Made by a program: the position numbers and the translations under genes. A stretch of DNA of 64,000 nucleotides from CAYPEK01 sp964409645 (GTDB lineage: Bacteria; UBP15; UBA6099). Below are positions 15,624 to 22,907 of the stretch, in pieces. Where the stretch lies: NCBI GenBank assembly GCA_964409645.1, contig CAYPEK010000001.1:137043-201042 (forward strand). Reading direction: 5' to 3'. Under the pieces are notes generated by a model. It was given only the letters and a program-made list of their open reading frames with translations. It did no database searches and had not been told where the DNA came from. The stretch's first letter is position 1. Each line of letters starts with the position of its first letter.

Positions 15624-16966
15624 AAACGAATTACTTTCATTCGGTCAGTCTGATAGAGGACAAGTGCAAGGGATGCACGCACTGTATCCGTACGTGCCCG
15701 ACGGAAGCGATCCGGGTGCGCGACGGGAAGGCGACGATTGTGTCCGAGCGGTGCATCGACTGCGGAGAGTGCATCCGGACGTGTCCGAACAATGCGAAGG
15801 TGGCGGTGACGGACTCGATAGATTTGCTTAAACGCTACAAGTACAACGTGGCGCTGCCGGCGCCGTCGTTCGCCGGCCAGTTTTCGAAGAAATATCCGCT
15901 GGACAAGGTTTTGTCCGGCTTCTTATTGATGGGATTCGACGAGGTGATGGAGGTCGGATTCGGGGCGGCGCTCGCGGCGAGGGCGATCACCGAGTATCTG
16001 CTCGGGCACGGCGCGGAGCTGCCGAGGCCGGTGATCTCGTCGGCGTGCCCGGCGGTGGTGCGGCTCGTGCAGGTCAAGTACCCCGGTCTGGTGGAGAACA
16101 TACTTCCGATCCAGTCGCCGATGGAGATCACGGCGCGTTACATGAGGGACTTCGTGAAGAAGCAGACCGGGATGAAGGATTCGGAGGTCGGCGTGTTTTT
16201 CATTTCGCCGTGTCCGGCGAAGGTGACGGTTGTCAAACAGCCGATCGGTTCCGACCGGTCGTCGGTGAGCGGCGTCATTGCAATAAAGGATATGGTGAAT
16301 TTCATAAAGAAAAATTTCTCGACGGTGCAGGTGCGCGAGGGTGTGCAGAAGGCGACACCGGGCGGGCTCGGCTGGGGCCGTCGCGGCGGCGAGATGGCCA
16401 CGGTGGAAGTGCCGAACAAGATGGAAGTGGACGGGATCCACAACGTGTCGCAGGTTCTCGAACGGATCGAGGAGGGCGGCTTCAAGAATATCAACTTCAT
16501 CGAGGCGCAGGCGTGCACCGGCGGATGCGTGGGCGGCGTGCTTCAGGTGGAGAATCCGTTCATGTCGATGCTGAAGGTGGACATAGTATCGCAGGTTGTG
16601 GGCGGGAGCAACGACACGCTTTTAGAGGAGGCGTACGGAGAAACGCCGAAGGAGTACTACCAGCTTACGGAAAAGATACAGCCGCGCTCGATCACGTCGC
16701 TGGACGGAGACATGAGCGAGGCGATGAGGAAGCTGAAGGAGATAGAGGCGCTGCGCAAGGAACTGCCGGGGATCGACTGTGGGTCCTGCGGGTGTCCGAC
16801 GTGCCGCGCGTTCGCGGAGGATGTTGTGAACGGGCATGTGATGAGGATGGACTGTCTGTTCGACCTGCGCGAGCGGGTAAAGAATCTGGCGGGAGAGATA
16901 TTCTCGCTTGCGCAGAAGCTGCCGCACGCGATGAAGGAAAAGGGTGGTTCAGATGAAAATCAATGA
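15620..16966 (+). CDS. Putative sensory [FeFe]-hydrogenase-like protein
   Basis: A 448-residue protein. Residues 16-56 hold two [4Fe-4S] ferredoxin motifs. The H-cluster domain follows with altered motifs: L1 is SSACPAV (140-146), L2 SPCPAK (196-201), L3 EAQACTGGCVGG (295-306). The four cluster-ligand cysteines (C143, C198, C299, C303) are kept, but the Cys used for proton transfer in catalytic enzymes is Ala142, and the GGGQP tail of L3 is lost. Residues 387-412 form a further cysteine motif (CGSCGCPTC...C) like that of corrinoid Fe-S proteins. Retained cluster with a weakened active site fits H2-sensing (HydS/HsfB-like) proteins. It lies with DRTGG and ATPase genes, which supports a signalling role. 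Confidence 0.78.
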   Translation: MKTNYFHSVSLIEDKCKGCTHCIRTCPTEAIRVRDGKATIVSERCIDCGECIRTCPNNAKVAVTDSIDLLKRYKYNVALPAPSFAGQFSKKYPLDKVLSGFLLMGFDEVMEVGFGAALAARAITEYLLGHGAELPRPVISSACPAVVRLVQVKYPGLVENILPIQSPMEITARYMRDFVKKQTGMKDSEVGVFFISPCPAKVTVVKQPIGSDRSSVSGVIAIKDMVNFIKKNFSTVQVREGVQKATPGGLGWGRRGGEMATVEVPNKMEVDGIHNVSQVLERIEEGGFKNINFIEAQACTGGCVGGVLQVENPFMSMLKVDIVSQVVGGSNDTLLEEAYGETPKEYYQLTEKIQPRSITSLDGDMSEAMRKLKEIEALRKELPGIDCGSCGCPTCRAFAEDVVNGHVMRMDCLFDLRERVKNLAGEIFSLAQKLPHAMKEKGGSDENQ

Positions 16967-17285
16967 AATGATAGAGAAGCTCGGATTGACTGTGCTTTCA
17001 GCGCCTTCGGATAAGGAGGCGCCCGTGGCGGGCGGATATGCGTCCGACATGCTGAGCGATGTTATAGCGAACGCGGAAAAGGACTGCGTGTGGATCACGA
17101 TCCAGACGCACGCGAACGTGATAGCGGTGGCGTCGCTGAAGGACCTTGCGGCGGTTGTTATCACGGGCGGTCACGAGCCTGAGGAATCGACAATTGATAT
17201 AGCAGTGAAAAAGAACGTATGCGTACTGGGCACAAAGAAGACGACGTTTGAAACGGCGGGCGAACTTTACGACGCCATGAAATAG
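16953..17285 (+). CDS. DRTGG-domain protein 2
   Basis: A 110-residue paralogue of the first gene: ASDMLSDVIANAEKDCVWIT, then VASLKDLAAVVITGGHEPEE, and VLGTKKTTFETAGELYDAM. It lacks the cysteine insertion of the other copy. ATG 16953 overlaps the previous gene by 14 bases and has GGGTGG upstream; a GTG at 16944 is the alternative. A terminator follows at once, so this is the last gene of the four-gene regulatory transcript. Its function is inferred only from its family and company. Confidence 0.72.
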   Translation: MKINEMIEKLGLTVLSAPSDKEAPVAGGYASDMLSDVIANAEKDCVWITIQTHANVIAVASLKDLAAVVITGGHEPEESTIDIAVKKNVCVLGTKKTTFETAGELYDAMK

Positions 17286-17290
17286 AATTC

Positions 17291-17316
17291 CGGCGCCTTA
17301 AAAGGGCGCCGTTTTA
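17291..17316 (+). terminator. Rho-independent terminator
   Basis: CGGCGCC (17291-17297) pairs with GGCGCCG (17305-17311) and is followed by TTTTAT. It separates the regulatory cassette from hydC-B-A, so a second promoter probably lies between 17317 and 17543. Confidence 0.88.
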
Positions 17317-17321
17317 TTTAG

Positions 17322-17350
17322 TACCGGATTTTTTCGAGAAAGAACCGGGT
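17322..17350 (+). repeat. Isolated copy of the CCGGATTTTT hairpin
   Basis: ACCGGATTTTTTCGAGAAAGAACCGGGT forms an imperfect stem like the 5' hairpin of the structured element at 5075 and 6310, without the rest of that element. A 17-codon ORF with no family (17491-17544) and G/A-rich DNA fill the remaining gap before hydC. Confidence 0.5.
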
Positions 17351-17543
17351 TTAAATGATTTAAATTGCGGAGGCCGGGAGAGAGGCGAACGGGTGTGGAA
17401 GTCGGGGGAGCGGAGGAGAAAGGGATGCCGGTTTTCAGAACGGGGGAAAAGGAGGGAAAAATTTATTTAACAATAAATGAGGTGAATAACATGTCTGTGA
17501 CATCGGGGTATTCAGAAAAAAGCGGAAGGGAGGATGCGAACTG

Positions 17544-18062
17544 ATGCAGACAGCAATTCAACAGGAAGCTGGTTCGGATTTCACGCCGGAACAGTTTCAG
17601 GAACTGGACCGCTGGATTGCGGAGTACAAAGGCAAGACAGGGGCCGCTATCAAGGCGCTGAACAAGGCGCAGGAGATTTTTGGTTATCTTCCTCGCGAGG
17701 TGCAGGCGCACCTTGCGAAGGGACTCGATAAAACGCTGGCGGAGATATACGGAATAGCCACGTTTTATTCGTTTTTCAGCATTGTGCCGAAAGGCAAGTA
17801 CAAGGTTTGTTCGTGTCAGGGGACGGCGTGCTACGTGCGCGGCGGCAAGCAGGTACTGGAGGAGTTCGAGAAGCAGCTCGGCGTGAAGGTGGGCGGCACG
17901 ACTCCGGACAGGGAGTTCTCGATCGAATCCGTGCGGTGCATGGGCGCCTGTGCGCTCGCGCCGGTGGTCCGGGTGAACGAAGACGTGTACCGTCAGGTAG
18001 CCGGGAAGAAAGTGCGCGGAATCCTTCAGAAATATTCCGATAAAATCGGGGGTGGCGAGTAA
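17544..18062 (+). CDS. hydC: Hydrogenase subunit HydC (NuoE-like, [2Fe-2S])
   Basis: A 172-residue thioredoxin-like ferredoxin of the NuoE family. After the helical N-terminal half (GYLPREVQAHLAKGLDKTLAEIYGIATFYSFF in pattern) come the four cluster ligands: C91 and C96 in CQGTACYVRG, then C132 and C136 in RCMGACALAP. In trimeric electron-bifurcating hydrogenases HydC passes electrons between the HydB flavin and HydA. AGGGAGG lies before ATG 17544. Its stop overlaps the next start (TAATG). Length and spacing are normal. Confidence 0.92.
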   Translation: MQTAIQQEAGSDFTPEQFQELDRWIAEYKGKTGAAIKALNKAQEIFGYLPREVQAHLAKGLDKTLAEIYGIATFYSFFSIVPKGKYKVCSCQGTACYVRGGKQVLEEFEKQLGVKVGGTTPDREFSIESVRCMGACALAPVVRVNEDVYRQVAGKKVRGILQKYSDKIGGGE

Positions 18063-18439
18063 TGGCAAAACTTAATATTGAAGACCTGCAGAAGATCAAG
18101 GAGCGGGTGAAAGTCACCACCGCAATGAGAGAGAAAGTGGACAAGGACGTGAAAGTCGTTGTTCACATGGGGACGTGCGGTATCGCTTCGGGCGCGCGGA
18201 ACGTGATGGCGCAGCTTATGAAGGAGGTCGAGGACCGCAATCTGGACATCGAGGTCGGGCAGTCCGGGTGCATAGGCATCTGCGACCGGGAGCCGATCGT
18301 AACCGTGCTGCGGAAGAACGAGCCGCAGGTGCGGTACGGGCGCGTGACACCGGAAGTCATGACCAAGATCGTTGAGTCGCACGTAATCGGCGGCAAGGTG
18401 TTCGACGACAACGTTCTGTCGGACTCGGCGGCTAAGTGA
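18062..18439 (+). CDS. Small (2Fe-2S) ferredoxin-like protein of the hydrogenase operon
   Basis: A 125-residue thioredoxin-fold ferredoxin domain: VVVHMGTCGIASGARNV, then VGQSGCIGICDREPIVTV. Members of this family sit between hydC and hydB in many trimeric or larger hydrogenase operons (called HydD/HydE in some acetogens). Only three cysteines are placed as cluster ligands (C39, C70, C74); the position expected to hold the fourth is within GIASGA. So it may bind an incomplete or differently ligated cluster, or serve structurally. It is translationally coupled to hydC. Confidence 0.75.
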   Translation: MAKLNIEDLQKIKERVKVTTAMREKVDKDVKVVVHMGTCGIASGARNVMAQLMKEVEDRNLDIEVGQSGCIGICDREPIVTVLRKNEPQVRYGRVTPEVMTKIVESHVIGGKVFDDNVLSDSAAK

Positions 18440-18475
18440 CGGCGAAAGGTACAACATAACTAAGGAGGCAGACAG

Positions 18476-21400
18476 ATGAAGCGATACAGATCAACGGTTC
18501 TGGTGTGCGGAGGCACGGGGTGCGTGGCCGCCGGGTCATTGAAGATCTATGAAGCGTTCCTGAGAGAGATCAGGAAGTTCAAACTCGAGAAAGAAGTGAA
18601 CGTGGTTCTGACCGGATGCAACGGCATCTGCGATCAGGGCCCGGTCACGATCGTATATCCGGAAGGCACGTTCTACCACAAGCTCGAAGAGGGCAACATC
18701 GCGCGGATCGTCGAGGAGCACCTGCTGAAGGGGCGCGTCGCGAAAGAGTTCGTGTACGAGAAGACGGCCGACGACGGAACGGTTCCGGTATTCAGCGAAA
18801 TCGAATTTTTCAGGCACCAGAAAAGAGTCACGAGACGCAACTGCGGCGTGATCGACCCGAGGAGCATCGATGAGTACATAGCGATGGACGGGTGGCAGGC
18901 GTTCGCGAAGGCGCTCAAAGAGATGACCCCGGAACAGGTCATCGAAGACGTGAAGGCATCCGGTCTCCGCGGCCGCGGAGGCGCCGGATTCCCGGCCGGC
19001 CTGAAGTGGCAGTTCTGCCGCAACGCGCCGGGCGATGTGAAGTACATCATGTGCAACGCGGACGAGGGCGACCCCGGCGCGTTCATGGACCGCAGCCAGC
19101 TCGAAGGTGACCCGCAGAGCGTCGTCGAGGGCATGGCGATAGCCGGCTACGCGATCGGCGCGCAGCACGGCATTATTTACTGCCGCGCGGAATACCCGCT
19201 CGCGATCGAAATGCTGACGAACGCAATCGATCAGGCTCGCGAGTACGGACTGCTCGGCGAAAACATCTTCGACTCCGGCTTCAATTTCGATCTGGAGATC
19301 ATGATGGGCGCCGGCGCATTCGTGTGCGGCGAGGAAACCGCTCTTATGCGGTCGGTCGAGGGCAAACGCGGCGAGCCGCGCCCGCGCCCGCCGTTCCCCG
19401 CCACAGCCGGTCTCTGGGAAAAACCGACGGTTCTCAACAACGTGGAAACGCTGGCCACGGTACCGGTCATCATCCGCAACGGCGGCGCGTGGTACGCGTC
19501 GATGGGCACCGAGAGAAGCAAGGGCACGAAAATCTTTTCGCTCACCGGCAACGTGTGCAATCAGGGCCTAGTCGAGGTCGAGATGGGCACCCCGATGGGC
19601 AAGATCATATACGACATCGGCGGCGGAATCCCGAACGGCAAGGCGTTCAAGTCCGTGCAGTGCGGCGGCCCGTCCGGCGGCTGCATCCCGAAGGACAGTC
19701 TGAACGTGCCGATCGATTATGAAAAGCTGACCGAACTCGGAGCGATCATGGGCTCCGGCGGCCTCGTCGTCATGGACGAGGACACCTGCATGGTGGACTC
19801 CGCGCGCTACTTCCTCGAATTCGTTCAGGAAGAAAGCTGCGGCAAGTGCCCGCCCTGCCGGATAGGAACGAAGCGCATGCTCGAGATCCTCGAGCGCATC
19901 ACGCAGGGCAAAGGCGTCGAGAGCGACATCGACGACCTGATCAATCTCGGCGAGATGATCAAGCAGGCGGCTCTCTGCGGACTCGGCCAGACTGCTCCGA
20001 ACCCGGTTCTGAGCACGATCCGCCACTTCCGCAACGAGTACGAAGCGCACATCCGCGAGAAACGCTGCGAAGCGGCGGTCTGCGGATCGTTGTTCCGCGC
20101 CCCCTGCGAGCACACCTGCCCGGTGGGCCTCGACGTGTCGGGCTATGCGGCGCTGATCGGCCAGAAGAAGTTCGACGAAGCGTTCGAACTTATCATGGAA
20201 AAGAACCCGCTGCCCGGAATCTGCGGCCGCGTTTGCACGCATCCGTGCGAATCGAAGTGCCGCCGCGGACAGCTCGACGATCCTATCGCGATCCGCACTC
20301 TGAAGCGGTTCGCAACGGATTACGCGGAGAACAAGTCGAAGAAGAAAGCGGCCGCCGTGAAGCTCGCCCTGACGAAGGGCCCGGTCGCGGTCATCGGTTC
20401 CGGCCCCGCCGGACTCACCGCCGCCTACTTCCTCGCGAAGAAGGGCTACAAAGTCACGGTGTTCGAGAAGAACCCGATCGCGGGCGGAATGCTCACGACC
20501 GGAATTCCGTCGTACAGGCTCCCGCGCAACGTGGTCGAGCAGGACATCGCCCGCATCACCGAGCTCGGCGTCGAGATCAAGACGAACTCCGAGATCAAGG
20601 ACATCGACAAGCTGCTCAGTGACGGCTTCAAGGCAGTGTTCGTCGGAGTCGGCACGCAGAAGAGCATGACGATGGGAGTGGCCGGGGAAGACCTGAAGGG
20701 CGTGTACCCGGGACTCGAATTCCTGCGCGATTTCAACTTGGGCAAAGAAGTAGCGGCCGGAGCGAAGTGCGCCGTGATCGGCGGCGGAAACACCGCCATC
20801 GACGCGTCCCGCACGCTGCTGCGCCTCGGCGCGAAAGAAGTATATCTGCTGTACCGCCGCACGTATGACGAAATGCCGGCGGCGAAGGAAGAAGTCGATG
20901 AGGCGATCAAGGAAGGCGTGAAGATGAGCTTCCTCGTCGCGCCGGTCGAGATCAAGGGCGACGGCAAGGTCGAGAAGATCGCGTGCAAACGCATGTCGCT
21001 CGGCGAGTTCGATAAGAGCGGTCGCCGCAGACCGGTTGCGGTGGACGGCTCGGATTACGAGATCGACGTTGACATGGTGGTTCCGGCGATCGGACAGGCG
21101 TCCGACATCGACTGGCTGAAGGACGATCAGATAAAGATCAACCGCGGCTCGATCGAGGTGGACCAGTACACGATGGCGACGGGCAAGGCGGGAGTGTTCG
21201 CCGGCGGCGACATCGTTGGACAAGAATACACGGTAGTGTGGGCGATGCGGAACGGCGCGCGCGCCGCGGGCGAGATCGACAAGTATCTCGGCGGCGACGG
21301 CAAGTTTGCCGAAAAGATGCGCTTCAAGTCGGGCGTGCCGACGATCCAGCCGACGGTCGGCGAGGAATTCGTCGAGCAGCCGCGCGACCACCAGAAGATG

Positions 21401-21553
21401 CTCGCGTACAAGAAACGCGCCGGCAACTTCGAGGAAACCGAACTCGGCTACACCGAGGCGGTGGCCGTGAAGGAAGCGCGCCGCTGTCTCCGCTGCGACT
21501 TCGGCAAGGACGGCGTGTGTGTTGACGAATCCTGCTCGGAAGCCCACGCGTGA
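18476..21553 (+). CDS. hydB: HydB-GltD fusion: NADH/FMN subunit joined to an NfnB/GltD-like FAD-NAD(P)H module
   Basis: A 1025-residue fusion; AGGAGG precedes ATG 18476. Residues 1-95: thioredoxin-like [2Fe-2S] domain (C11, C16, C48, C52). Residues 120-520: NuoF-type NADH/FMN domain with GLRGRGGAGFPAG at 163-175 and a [4Fe-4S] site C455, C458, C461, C501. Usual HydB proteins then end in a two-cluster ferredoxin domain. Here residues 531-600 are instead the GltD N-terminal cysteine region (C531, C536, C544, C548, C583, C587, C591, C595), followed by an FAD site GSGPAG at 641-646 and a second dinucleotide site GGGNTA at 769-774 with the basic YRR at 793-795 typical of NADPH binding, then GVFAGGD. 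A last cysteine group is at 1004-1020. This resembles NuoF and GltD partners of Nfn/Stn-type bifurcating transhydrogenases in one chain. It likely ties H2, ferredoxin, NADH and NADPH together; that is inference. Confidence 0.88.
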   Translation: MKRYRSTVLVCGGTGCVAAGSLKIYEAFLREIRKFKLEKEVNVVLTGCNGICDQGPVTIVYPEGTFYHKLEEGNIARIVEEHLLKGRVAKEFVYEKTADDGTVPVFSEIEFFRHQKRVTRRNCGVIDPRSIDEYIAMDGWQAFAKALKEMTPEQVIEDVKASGLRGRGGAGFPAGLKWQFCRNAPGDVKYIMCNADEGDPGAFMDRSQLEGDPQSVVEGMAIAGYAIGAQHGIIYCRAEYPLAIEMLTNAIDQAREYGLLGENIFDSGFNFDLEIMMGAGAFVCGEETALMRSVEGKRGEPRPRPPFPATAGLWEKPTVLNNVETLATVPVIIRNGGAWYASMGTERSKGTKIFSLTGNVCNQGLVEVEMGTPMGKIIYDIGGGIPNGKAFKSVQCGGPSGGCIPKDSLNVPIDYEKLTELGAIMGSGGLVVMDEDTCMVDSARYFLEFVQEESCGKCPPCRIGTKRMLEILERITQGKGVESDIDDLINLGEMIKQAALCGLGQTAPNPVLSTIRHFRNEYEAHIREKRCEAAVCGSLFRAPCEHTCPVGLDVSGYAALIGQKKFDEAFELIMEKNPLPGICGRVCTHPCESKCRRGQLDDPIAIRTLKRFATDYAENKSKKKAAAVKLALTKGPVAVIGSGPAGLTAAYFLAKKGYKVTVFEKNPIAGGMLTTGIPSYRLPRNVVEQDIARITELGVEIKTNSEIKDIDKLLSDGFKAVFVGVGTQKSMTMGVAGEDLKGVYPGLEFLRDFNLGKEVAAGAKCAVIGGGNTAIDASRTLLRLGAKEVYLLYRRTYDEMPAAKEEVDEAIKEGVKMSFLVAPVEIKGDGKVEKIACKRMSLGEFDKSGRRRPVAVDGSDYEIDVDMVVPAIGQASDIDWLKDDQIKINRGSIEVDQYTMATGKAGVFAGGDIVGQEYTVVWAMRNGARAAGEIDKYLGGDGKFAEKMRFKSGVPTIQPTVGEEFVEQPRDHQKMLAYKKRAGNFEETELGYTEAVAVKEARRCLRCDFGKDGVCVDESCSEAHA

Positions 21554-21589
21554 TTGGTGCGGCTTAGATAAGGAAAGGGCGGAAACAAG

Positions 21590-22354
21590 GTGCACGAATC
21601 TCAGGAACAGGAACTCGCGAAGTACTTCGCGGACCTGCACATCCACACGGCGCTTTCGCCGTGCGCGGACGATTCCTGCACGCCGCCCAAAATCATTCTG
21701 ACTGCATTGGAACGTGGAATGCAGATTATTGCTGTGACGGATCACAACTCGGTGGAAAATGTGGAGGCGACCGCCTGCTGCGGAAAGCGACACGGGATCA
21801 CTGTGATTCCCGGTATGGAGCTGACGACGCGGGAGGAAGTCCACATTGTCTGCCTGCTCGAAGGCATAGAGTCCGCGCTCGAACTGCAGGACCGGGTTTA
21901 CGCGCTTCTGCCGGCGGAGCCGAACACGCCCGAGGTTTTCGGGCGGCAGCTCCTGCTGGACGAGGACGGGAACACGAAAGGCGAGTGCGGAAGGTTGCTG
22001 ATGGGCGCCGTGGAGATCGGGCTCGAAGAGGCTGTCTCTCTGGTGCACGAACTGAACGGTCTGGCGATCGCGTCCCATGTGGACCGCCCGTCGTTCAGCG
22101 TGATTGCCAACCTCGGGCTGGTGCCGGAGGACGCGGGGTTCGACGCGCTGGAGATTTCGGCGTGCCGCACCCGCGAGGAGGCGGTTGGGATGTTTCCGCA
22201 GATCGGGCGGTTCGCGGTTGTCACCGGTTCGGACGCGCATACGCCGGACCGGATCGGGGAGGCGCCGACGCTGTTTCTGCTGGGGAGCCCGACGCTGGGC
22301 GAGATCAGGCTTGCGCTCTCGGGTGAGCGCGGAAGGGAGTTCCTGATTCAATGA
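21590..22354 (+). CDS. PHP-domain protein in the hydrogenase operon
   Basis: A 254-residue PHP-family metal-dependent phosphoesterase-like protein. The metal motifs are complete: DLHIH (D15-H19), TDHNS around D51-H52, GMELTT at 75-80, SHVDRPS, and GSDAHTPDRIGE near the C-terminus. The start is GTG 21590, as no in-frame ATG fits. Stand-alone PHP proteins of this kind occur repeatedly beside hydABC in anaerobes. Their substrate is unknown; trinucleotide or nucleotide phosphoester hydrolysis is typical of the wider family. It overlaps the next ATPase gene by 4 bases. Confidence 0.8.
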   Translation: MHESQEQELAKYFADLHIHTALSPCADDSCTPPKIILTALERGMQIIAVTDHNSVENVEATACCGKRHGITVIPGMELTTREEVHIVCLLEGIESALELQDRVYALLPAEPNTPEVFGRQLLLDEDGNTKGECGRLLMGAVEIGLEEAVSLVHELNGLAIASHVDRPSFSVIANLGLVPEDAGFDALEISACRTREEAVGMFPQIGRFAVVTGSDAHTPDRIGEAPTLFLLGSPTLGEIRLALSGERGREFLIQ

Positions 22355-22848
22355 AGGACCTCTCGATGCACATACTCGATCTGGTCGAGAACTCGACGCG
22401 CGCGGGTGCCCGGAACGTCTCGATCGATATCGTTGAGGACGCGGAGAAGGCGCTCCTGACGATAACGATTGCCGACGACGGGAAGGGAATGACCGCCGAG
22501 CAGGTGAACAGGGCGCTGGATCCGTTTTATACGACGAAAGAGGTGCGGCAGGTGGGACTGGGGCTTCCGATGATGAAGGCGAATGCCGAGCAGTGCGGCG
22601 GCTCGCTTGTGATCGAGTCGGAACCCGGGAAGGGAACCACGGTGCGCATCTCGATGCTGCTCAATCATATTGACCGGCCGCCGATGGGCGACCTGAACGA
22701 GACGATAATGGTGCTCGTGACGGGGAACCCGGAGGTGGATTTCGATGTGAGATACAGCACGAACGGAGAAGTTGAACATTTCACAACCCGCGGCGGGGAG
22801 CCGGCGGAAGGAACGCCGGACGATGCCACGGATCAAAAGGCTTCATAA
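22351..22848 (+). CDS. Stand-alone histidine-kinase-like ATPase 2
   Basis: A 165-residue protein consisting of a GHKL ATPase domain (about 1-115) and an acidic tail. The N-box is LDLVENSTRAGA, the G1 box ADDGKGM, and the ATP lid and G2 box are YTTKEVRQVGLGLPMMK. There is no dimerisation or His domain. Residues 116-165 show no recognisable domain. It lies just before hydA and is coupled to the PHP gene. Two different kinase-type ATPases in one hydrogenase region suggest phosphorylation of a shared partner, perhaps a DRTGG protein, but this is a guess. Confidence 0.8.
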   Translation: MKDLSMHILDLVENSTRAGARNVSIDIVEDAEKALLTITIADDGKGMTAEQVNRALDPFYTTKEVRQVGLGLPMMKANAEQCGGSLVIESEPGKGTTVRISMLLNHIDRPPMGDLNETIMVLVTGNPEVDFDVRYSTNGEVEHFTTRGGEPAEGTPDDATDQKAS

Positions 22849-22907
22849 GCCGCACCGGAGGGCGCCCGGCGGGGCGCCACCGGAACATCACGCAAAGAGG
22901 TGAAAGA

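Noticed and set aside
14806..17285. The DRTGG proteins as HPr kinase/phosphorylase
   Set aside because: They lack the P-loop kinase domain and HPr-contact motifs; only the small accessory domain is shared.
19568..22351. A 927-codon open frame on the minus strand opposite hydB and the PHP gene
   Set aside because: It is antisense to well-supported genes, is extremely rich in Arg, His, Val and Leu, and shows no motif. It arises from the codon bias of the GC-rich plus strand.
22770..22790. AAGTTGAACATTTCACAAC as a third Rex site
   Set aside because: Only the right half matches; with a 4-base spacer the left half is unrelated, and it lies within a coding region.
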